Shown piece after piece: positions 57,434 to 64,000 of a stretch of 64,000 nucleotides of DNA. This DNA is from Zelonia costaricensis. Its lineage: Eukaryota > Euglenozoa > Kinetoplastea > Trypanosomatida > Trypanosomatidae. The stretch lies in NCBI GenBank assembly GCA_030849075.1, contig JASAOO010003558.1:1-64000 (forward strand). Direction: 5' to 3'. The translations under genes were made by a program, and so were the position numbers. The notes under the pieces were generated by a model. It worked only from the letters and a program-made list of their open reading frames with translations, did no database searches and had not been told where the DNA came from. Every line of letters begins with the position of its first letter. Positions within the stretch are counted from its first letter, which is position 1.

Positions 57434-59171
57434 TCACGTGGTGCGGGGGCGTGGGTAGTTACGGCCTTGGTAGCCGCCACGCCCCGCACCGTGGCCACCT
57501 CCGCCGCGACCTCCGCGATGGCGTCCCTGGCCGTGGCCGCCGCCGCCGCCGCCGTGGTGGCCGCCCTGTGTCGGCCGGCTCGTCTTGGTGAACTCCGCGT
57601 ACAGCTCCGTCTGCGTCTGCGTGCCGTCTGTCTGCAGCACGCGTTGCAGGACCATGGGCGGGGCGGTGCGCATGCGGTGCTGCAGCCGCTTCGTGTCCCG
57701 TTCAAAACCCGCCGTGAAGAGCGACTCGGCCACGTCGACCGGCGGCGCAAACGTGAAGGCCGGCGCCTCGTCGTCGGAGAACTCGTCCTCGTTGTCGCTG
57801 GGCAGGTCCTCGTCGTCCACCTCACTTTCGCACAGCAGGAAGCCGGGGTACTCGTTCTGGAGGCTGATGCGCGGGTCCGCCGGGCGTGGCGGCGGGTTGA
57901 AGGGCGGCGCCACCCGCTCCGTGAAGCGACCGCACATGTCGATCACGTCGCCCATCTCAATCCACGCGATGGGGAGGCGGTGGATGTTCTCGCCGAAGAC
58001 GCGGAAGAGGTTGCCGACCGAGGCGTCCGCCGGCGTCACTGTCGCCTCGATCATCTCGTCGACGCCCTTCTTGGCCAGCCAGCAGTCCCGCACCACCCGC
58101 ATCGCCTTCATGATCGGCGCGAACTGCCGTGTCGAGGCAAGACGGAAGCGCCGCACCGCCGCGGCCCGCTCGAGGCAGTCGGCCAGCGCGTCCAGGTCGC
58201 CGTCATCGCACGCCTCGCGCTTCGAGAGCACCCGCTTCGCCGCGTGGGCCAGCTCCGCAATGGCGCCGCGGCCCTCCGCGTCGTCCTGCAGCCCCAGCGC
58301 GATCTGCGCCGTGATGCAGCGACGGCAGTTGTAGTGGCGCGCGAAGTTGCGGCCGCGCACCACCCTCGAACACGCCGGGCACTGCAGAGACTTCCACGTC
58401 GACTCCTCGGCCTCGCCGCTGCTGGTCAGCCGGACGATCCACTGGCCGCCCTCGTTGCTCAGGCGGAACGTCGGGGCGTGGATCAGGAGGAACTCGCGCA
58501 CGTTGCCGAACTCCGCAACGGCCTCGCGGTTCGCCAGGGTGGAGATGCGGTTCACAAGCACGTCCAGCTCAACGGCGCCGCCGCAGGAGGCGATGGCGTC
58601 GCGCAGGAAGCGGACGCCCAGCGGGAAGTTGCCGCGCTTCACGCCGTGCTCATCACGCGGGAACTCGAGCGGCATCTGCAGGTCGGAGAAGTCGGGGTAC
58701 GCGCCGCCCGCCTCGCCCTCCCCCGTCCCGCTGCCCGAGGCCCCCGCAGCGGCGGCGGTGCTGGAGTCGCCGGCCGCCGCGTCAGTGGGCTCCTGCCGGA
58801 CGCGCTTCAGCATCTCGCGCTCCTGCTTGCGGTCCTGCTCCTCGCGACTGCGCTCCATCATTTCGCGCAGCCGCTTTCGCCGTGCCTCCTGGTAGTTCTC
58901 CATGTAGCCCTCCGGCAGGGCCTGCATGAAGCCGCGCGGGGCGTTGGCGTCGGGCCGCATCTCCGGCACCACAATCTCCACAGGGCGGGACGGGGCGTAG
59001 CTGCTCGACACACTCATGGCCATCTGGCTGTCCATCGTCTTGACCTGCAGGGAGTGCCGGTGCTCGGCGGAGCGCTCGACAGCGATGGCCTTCGTCATGA
59101 AGGCGCCGGCAGTGCGCAGCGCCTTGGAGTGCACCGTCAGCGCGGTGCTCCCCGCCTTCTTGCGTTGGTGG

Positions 59172-59203
<32 letters not shown>

Positions 59204-59629
59204 CGCCGCGCCGCCGCCGCCGCCGCTTTTGCCCTGGCCGCGCCCCTTGGCGTCCTCGCCGAGCTGCAGCAGGATGAGCGACACCATTGTTTGCCCAAAT
59301 GTTACGGCGAGCGAGCTCTTCAGCAGCGTGACAAAGTCGGCCCACTCCTCCGAGGTGCGGGGCGGTCCGTAGTGGGTGCACAGGTGGATCAGCTTCGGTC
59401 GCAGGGCATCGCAGAAGATGCTGTGCTGCTTGGCGAGGCGGTCTACGAGGAACCAGAGCATCAGCCGCTGCGGCCCAGCGGAGGTAGAGAGGGTGTTCTC
59501 GACGGCATCGAGCACCTCGTTGACGTTGCCGAGGTGCGGCTCGCACTGCTTCGCGATGGCAGACACCTGCGCGTGCGTCGTGGTGTCGGCGATGCCGGCG
59601 ATGGCGTCGCACGTCTCGGAGAGGGACAT
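57434..59629 (-). CDS. RNA-binding protein: CID-like N-terminus, zinc motif, RGG tail
   Basis: A 731-aa protein without a named orthologue that I recognise. Residues 1-110 look like a CTD-interacting-domain-type helical fold (QVSAIAKQCEPHLGNVNEVL; GPQRLMLWFLVDRLAKQHSI; CDALRPKLIHLCTHYGPPRT), as in Pcf11-like termination factors; this is moderate evidence. A poly-Gln run (about 143-152) follows, then a charged helix (EARRKRLREMMERSREEQDR). Next comes a winged-helix-like segment (FLRDAIASCGGAVELDVLVN; FGNVREFLLIHAPTFRLSNE), a zinc-type CPACSRVVRGRNFARHYNC, and a helical domain. An acidic stretch (DDEDLPSDNEDEFSDDEAP) precedes the C-terminal Gly/His/Arg RGG tail, typical of RNA binding. The ATG at 59629 follows a strong pyrimidine tract. 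A link to transcription termination or 3' processing is inference. Confidence 0.8.
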
Positions 59630-59635
59630 GCTGCG

Positions 59636-59690
59636 CTACCCCACGGCACCGTGTCGTGATGTAAAAACGGAGAAGAGGAAACAGGAAAAC
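59636..59690 (-). promoter_or_regulatory. predicted trans-splice acceptor, CID/RGG gene
   Basis: TTTTCCTGTTTCCTCTTCTC and GTTTTTAC on the sense strand, then the first AG in GGGGTAG close to the ATG. Confidence 0.5.
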
Positions 59691-61370
59691 CCGCTGCGAA
59701 GGCTGCGACGCGGCGGCGGGGTTTTGGGGAGAGTGAGGCGTCGTGTGCGCCCATGAGAAGCAACGAGGAAGAGAGGAAGAGGTGCAAGTGCAGGTGCAGT
59801 GGGTCGTGGAAGTGCGTTTTAGCGCCTTGCCAGGCGTCGGCACGCCGACAGTGGTGCGTGTGGCGCCAGATGTGGTGGCGGTGGGGAGCGACGGCCCCAG
59901 CATGGCAACAGCAGCTGCGGTTGCCCGCTCGGCAGTAGCGGTGAGTCGCAGCGATACCGTCGCAGAAGGCCTGCAGACCTTCTGTTAATGCTTTCATGGT
60001 GCAGCCCACTCGATTCCGTTGGTGTTATGCCACGATGTGACTGGTAAGCCAGCAGAATGGGATTGCATGCTGCCTCTACTTCTCTCCGCGAGCTGGCGTT
60101 TCTCGTTGCTTCGTTGTGTGTGCTGGCGAAGACTTGGGGGGCGGGATGGCCAGACAGCGGTGCAGTGACGGGAGAGGAAGGAGCGGGAAAGGGGGGGGAG
60201 AGGCGCGATGCAGGGAGCAAACAAGCAGAGGAAGCAAGTGAGGAGGCGCCCTTAAAGAAGAAGAAGAAGGCGTCAACTCGAATACGTTGACGTGTTTTGA
60301 AACGTACGTGTCTACGTGTGAGTGTGTGCGCATTCATGTATGCATGGAGACGGGACGCCGCTAGAGGGGGGAGGGGGCAGTGGATCGGGGCGGAGAAAAG
60401 GGGAAGGGCCAAGGCGCGTCGAAAGAACGACGCATGGCGCCTCGGGCGGCGGGGCTTTGTGTTGACGTTCCCCCCCCCCCCACCCCACCCCACACACACA
60501 CACCCCGCACCGCGTGCCGGGCCCACCTCCCTCTCAGCCCTCCCGCTCTCTCTCACAGAAACAGCGGTCCGTCAGCTTCAGGCGTGGCGAAGCACCGCAA
60601 ATACACACAGACGCACCTGCACACACGTACGGAAACTCACGCTGGGGTCACCCGGGGCGTGGCGAGCCACGGACCGCTCGAGCAGTCGAGTGGCCAAAGG
60701 CCGCAAAGCTACGAAGAGATGAAAATACAGCAACACACTAATCCGCGTACGACGAGGTACGCGAAGCACGTGAACGCGCGCGGGCGCAAACAAACCAGAA
60801 AAAAAAGGCAAAAGAAAGGAAAGACGTAAAGGAGACCGGCTCGGCTTGGTTTCATGCAGCTTCCGGCTGGACACCGCCACACCGTCACCGACCCACGCAC
60901 TGGCAGATCGTGTAATTCCCCGGCCCTGCGCTCTCGCACCGCTCGCGCTTACGTGCCCACGACGGAGTCCGTTGCCACACGTCACCACAACGCGCATGGG
61001 CGAGTGGGACCCCGGCACTTTAGCACGCTCTCCTGCGGCTGCGGCAGCAGACGCGTTACGAGAGCCTTTTGTGTGTTCTTTGGTGGCACCTGACAAACGC
61101 CACAGACACACACGCACACGCACGCACGCACACACACACGCGTGCTGACGCGGGGCCTCTCCTGGTGCAGGCTACTCCATCTTTACCTCTCTCTCTCAGG
61201 AAACAGAGAAGAACGTGGGCGCACTGCTTCCAAGAAGCACCCGTGCGGGTCCGCAAGCGCGGCGCGCGCCGGGCGGCCACGTGGCGCTCCTCGCGCGTCG
61301 GGTGTGCAGCCGATGAGATGGGCTCACGGCAATGCCCCGTACGCCCCTCAGCGCTCGGGCCTCTCCATAC

Positions 61371-61394
61371 GTGTGTGTGTGTGTGTGTGTGTGT
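61371..61394. repeat. (GT)12 microsatellite
   Basis: Abuts the stop codon of the phosphatase gene. Confidence 0.9.
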
Positions 61395-61395
61395 T

Positions 61396-62337
61396 TTACT
61401 CTTCGTCGGAGACGGGGCAGTGCTGTGCGCGCCACCTCGAGAAGCGGAACGGAAACTGCTCCACAAACTTTTTCTGCGACGGCGACGGGTTCACCTGCAC
61501 GCGCTTCTGCTGCACGACTTCTGCGGCCTCGCCGTACGCCATGCCGCCCAGTGTGATAAGGTAGCTCATGACCACCATCCAGCTGCGGCCTTTGCCCGCT
61601 TTGCAGTGCACGTACACCGTCTCCTTGCGCCGCGTCACGTACTCGTCCATCTTCATGACCGTCTCGGCCACGGAGGGCAGCGGGGTGCCGGCGGTTGTGT
61701 CGGCCATCGGCAGGTGCACGTACTCCAGGTCCGGGTTCACCACCCTGCGCCAGTCCGCCTCCTTCGCGAACTCGATGACATTCATGCCGAAGCCGTTGAG
61801 CTCCTCCTCCTCGAGGCAGGCGACGACCATGCCGAGCCGCTGCCCACGCTCGTCCAGCTGCGCGCGGAGCTGCTTGAGGTGGTCGCCGCCGCCGCCGACC
61901 TGCGTGACCACCGGAATGGCGCCCAGCACGACATGCTCCGTGATCCAGTTCCAGTGCAGGAAGTCGGTCGTCACGCCGGTGACGCGGCCGACGTAGCCGG
62001 GGAGGGCCGTGGCAGCGAGGGAGCCCCAGAAGTACGCCGCCTTGCCCGCCCGCGCGAGAGTCGCCGATGCGTTCCACTCGCCATCTGCGCCATCCTCCTC
62101 CGCGGGGCTGCCGTTGCCGCCACGGGGGGTGCGGGGCCGCGGCTGCCCGGGCGCACCCGCGCGCAGGCGCCGCTCGCCTTCCTCAATGAATGTGTGGTAG
62201 CGGCGCTTGAGCTTGGCGAGCTCGAGCACCTCGTGCTCGGTGAGGGGGTCACCGACCTCGGCGCGCTGGGCGAGTTCGCACATGCGTGTCTCCTCCTCCC
62301 GCGTGAAGGGGTCGGCTGCCGGCTGCGTTAACGCCAT
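61396..62337 (-). CDS. PTPMT1-like dual-specificity phosphatase
   Basis: Cysteine-based phosphatase. The 313-aa product carries the P-loop HCKAGKGRS with catalytic Cys at about 245 and Arg at 251, and a likely general acid Asp at about 213 (HLPMADTTAG). The sequence before the core, FLHWNWITEHVVLGAIPVVT, is the opening typical of PTPMT1, the mitochondrial phosphatidylglycerophosphate phosphatase of cardiolipin synthesis. LEEEELNGFGMNVIEFAKEA also fits that family. The N-terminal 100 residues are charged and helical with a Pro/Gly-rich linker and no obvious presequence; a short hydrophobic stretch (AAYFWGSLAATALPGYV) could be a membrane contact. Substrate is inference. The start at 62337 is the first Met after UTR-like sequence with acceptors GTGTAG and CACCAG just upstream. 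Confidence 0.85.
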   Translation of the reverse strand: MALTQPAADPFTREEETRMCELAQRAEVGDPLTEHEVLELAKLKRRYHTFIEEGERRLRAGAPGQPRPRTPRGGNGSPAEEDGADGEWNASATLARAGKAAYFWGSLAATALPGYVGRVTGVTTDFLHWNWITEHVVLGAIPVVTQVGGGGDHLKQLRAQLDERGQRLGMVVACLEEEELNGFGMNVIEFAKEADWRRVVNPDLEYVHLPMADTTAGTPLPSVAETVMKMDEYVTRRKETVYVHCKAGKGRSWMVVMSYLITLGGMAYGEAAEVVQQKRVQVNPSPSQKKFVEQFPFRFSRWRAQHCPVSDEE

Positions 62338-63371
62338 CGCGAGTCCGCGCGCGTGTGCGACGAAGCTGGTGACTACACGACGAGATGAACGGGTGGGGTG
62401 TTCAGAGGAGAGACGGGGGTCGTAAGAGCGGAAAGGAGGTGATGCAGGTGCGCGTGTCAGCGGCTGCAGTAGCACAATGTGTGTGTGTGTGTGTGTGTGT
62501 GTGTCTAGGAGGGTTGCGGGGTCGGCTCTGGTCCGTTCGCACGGCCTGCTATGCTGAGGGGTATGTCGACGTGACGGGGAGTCCGATGAGGGAAGCGTAC
62601 ACGTCGCGTTGCAGGCGCACTTCGTTTTTGTGGCAACGGACGAGAGAGAACGCGAGAGGAGCGCCAGCCACACAAGCAGGGGCAACGCGGTGCGGTGTAT
62701 GAGCGTGTGCGTGTGCGGGTGGGGGGAGGGGGGGGATGATAAACCAAAGGGAAGGGGAAGCTCGATGTGAATTGTTGCTGTTCGTGTTCGGGGGTGTTCT
62801 GGTGATGAAGAGAAGACCCGCAGAGGCACATACGGGTGCTGTTCCTTGTAGAGGAGGGCATCCGACCGCACACATAGGGGGAGGGGGAGGGTGAGTTGAA
62901 GTGAGATGGAGAACCGCAGCGGGAAGAGAAAGTGGGGTATTCGGGGAGCGTCGAGAGGCGCCGAGGCGGTAGGTGACCAGAGACGGCCTAATGAAGTTCA
63001 GAAAGTCAATACCGAGGAGGGTGCGTGTACTCCACACGACTGCCCAGGAGGTTTGAGTGTTGCGCGCCGCACACGGAAAGGAACGCCGGGTTTCGCCGAG
63101 TCTTGCGCTGCGTGTTCGCGGTTGTTCGTTTTCGGTGGAGAACAGGACAGCAATGCCACACGGCGCCAGGGATGATGGCGCTCCGGCATGCGGTCCACCT
63201 TCCCATTGCTTTCTTCGGAGTTGAGAGACCGAGGACGCCACCGCGGTGTTGCGCCAACACAGGCGACCACCACCAACCCCCCCCCTACCAGCGAAGCACA
63301 CCGAGACCGCTATCACGAGCACCGACGACCTGCGCTGGGCTCGTGCGCCACACATGTGTCACAAGGGTGCA
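62338..63371. other. intergenic
   Basis: 1.03 kb: phosphatase leader, a (GT)13 repeat (62478-62504), a C/T tract on the sense strand near 62720-62737 and the BUD13 3' UTR. No gene seen. Confidence 0.6.
62478..62504. repeat. (TG)13 microsatellite
   Basis: Uninterrupted repeat upstream of the phosphatase gene. Confidence 0.9.
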
Positions 63372-63911
63372 TCAGCTAACGGGGCCGCGACCGCGGACGA
63401 CGCCGTCCCACCGGAAGCCAGGTGCGATGCCGTACGCGTTCGAGTACGTCGTGCAGCCCACGACGGTATCGGCAACTGTGGAGGGGGCGTACTGGGCAAG
63501 AAGCTTATCGGTGCAAACACGCTGACGACACACGTGGTCGAGCGGCACGAGGAGAACATTCGTGAGCTCGCTGGAGAAGAGCCCCTTGTACTCCGCCGGC
63601 ACGTCCTCGTCCTCCTCAAACGTCTGCGACGGCTTGCAGGGCACCGGCGGCCCTGCGGCAGCAGCGGCGCGCGCGGCTGCATCGCTGGGAGATGGTGCGA
63701 GTCCTTCGCCTGCATCTTCTCCCGCCGCGGTGCTTGACCCACGACTCCGTGACGCGTGCAGGGGTGCCTCATCAAGCGTGGGCACCTCATCGGTCGGGAA
63801 GTGCGCGTGCACGGCGTACTGCAGCAGCGGCGACGTGGACGAGGCCGCGACGTACTCGTCGTCATCGTCCTCGCTGTCGAGGCGACGTCGCTTTGCTGGC
63901 GCGCCGCTCAT
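63372..63911 (-). CDS. BUD13: short BUD13-family splicing protein
   Basis: BUD13 is a subunit of the RES complex of the activated spliceosome. This 179-aa product begins with a nuclear-type basic/acidic segment (PAKRRRLDSEDDDDEYV) and has a disordered Ala/Ser-rich middle. The ordered C-terminal part contains VPAEYKGLFSSELTNVLLVP and ends YSNAYGIAPGFRWDGVVRGRG, the BUD13 signature (N-R-x-x-I-x-P-G-x-R-W-D-G-V-D-R). Yeast and human family members are longer and continue a few residues further with SNGFE; here the tail is RGRGPVS. With almost no cis-introns in this genome, a role in trans-splicing is the natural inference. The ATG at 63911 is the first in frame. Confidence 0.8.
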   Translation of the reverse strand: MSGAPAKRRRLDSEDDDDEYVAASSTSPLLQYAVHAHFPTDEVPTLDEAPLHASRSRGSSTAAGEDAGEGLAPSPSDAAARAAAAAGPPVPCKPSQTFEEDEDVPAEYKGLFSSELTNVLLVPLDHVCRQRVCTDKLLAQYAPSTVADTVVGCTTYSNAYGIAPGFRWDGVVRGRGPVS

Positions 63912-64000
63912 GCGTCTTTTGCTTCCCGTGTGAGCGTGTGGTGTGCGCAGTCCTGTGTGTGCGTGTGTGTGGTGGTTGCGGCGTAGCGGGCATCGAGGAG
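63912..64000. other. BUD13 leader at the window edge
   Basis: AC/GT-rich sequence upstream of BUD13; too short to say more. Confidence 0.5.

Larger units (their letters stand above)
59630..61395. other. intergenic
   Basis: 1.77 kb: leader of the CID/RGG gene, a C-run with CA repeat near 60470-60502, a CA patch near 61108-61140, and a GT repeat (61371-61394) right after the phosphatase stop codon. No gene seen. Confidence 0.6.

Noticed and set aside
57290..59659. Plus-strand open frame of 789 codons opposite the CID/RGG gene
   Set aside because: Antisense shadow. The sense frame has coherent domains while this one is Arg/Leu/His low complexity.
62549..63355. Minus-strand open frame of 268 codons between BUD13 and the phosphatase
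   Set aside because: UTR-like composition, crosses C-runs and repeats, no recognisable segment.

Overview
The window reads as nuclear DNA of a trypanosomatid close to Leishmania (Leishmania/Crithidia/Leptomonas-type). It is GC-rich and no gene shows an intron. Every convincing gene lies on the minus strand in one unbroken directional array (a polycistronic transcription unit read from right to left). The sense strand ahead of start codons carries pyrimidine tracts followed by AG, as trans-splicing of a spliced leader requires, and gaps are full of (GT)n/(CA)n and poly-G/poly-C tracts. Several products are kinetoplastid-style orthologues: histone H4, RPB6, IFT144, CPSF100 and a MLLE-type poly(A)-binding protein. 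From memory only, the gene content (a PABP, then a family C12 ubiquitin hydrolase further along) recalls the left part of Leishmania chromosome 25; a synteny search would settle this.

Layout in coordinate order (transcription runs the other way). 1-2407: no intact gene, but two short related coding relics in opposite orientations, probably decayed mobile or multicopy DNA at the end of the transcription unit. 2408-8000: histone H4, a type II membrane glycosyltransferase, the NatB catalytic subunit NAA20, and a BMT5-like rRNA methyltransferase fused to C2H2 zinc fingers. 8.5-18 kb: a 1385-aa coiled-coil protein, a CEP44-domain protein, an SFT2 vesicle protein and two unknowns; an N and a C13/G20 join near 17.8 kb look like an assembly scar. 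19-30 kb: poly(A)-binding protein, small mitochondrial-looking proteins, the SNARE BET1, RAMP4/SERP1, a 474-aa unknown and ETF-beta. 31-41.5 kb: mitochondrial-type TypA/BipA GTPase, RPB6, a 734-aa helical protein, a coiled-coil protein and CPSF2/CPSF100. 42-64 kb: a 1026-aa protein with repeated double-stranded-RNA-binding-like units, ubiquitin hydrolase UCH, IFT144, a mitochondrial carrier, a CID-like/zinc/RGG RNA-binding protein, a PTPMT1-like phosphatase and a short BUD13.

The genes do not form one pathway. They share transcription, and expression is presumably set after transcription through trans-splicing, UTRs and poly(A)-binding. Recurring themes are RNA processing (PABP, CPSF100, BUD13, BMT5-like, RPB6, CID/RGG protein, dsRBD-like protein), the mitochondrion (ETF-beta, TypA, carrier, PTPMT1-like, several presequence-bearing unknowns), the secretory pathway (SFT2, BET1, RAMP4, glycosyltransferase) and the flagellum/basal body (IFT144, CEP44). 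Gaps of 0.4-2.4 kb hold UTR-like sequence. I saw no convincing tRNA, rRNA, CRISPR array or intact transposon.
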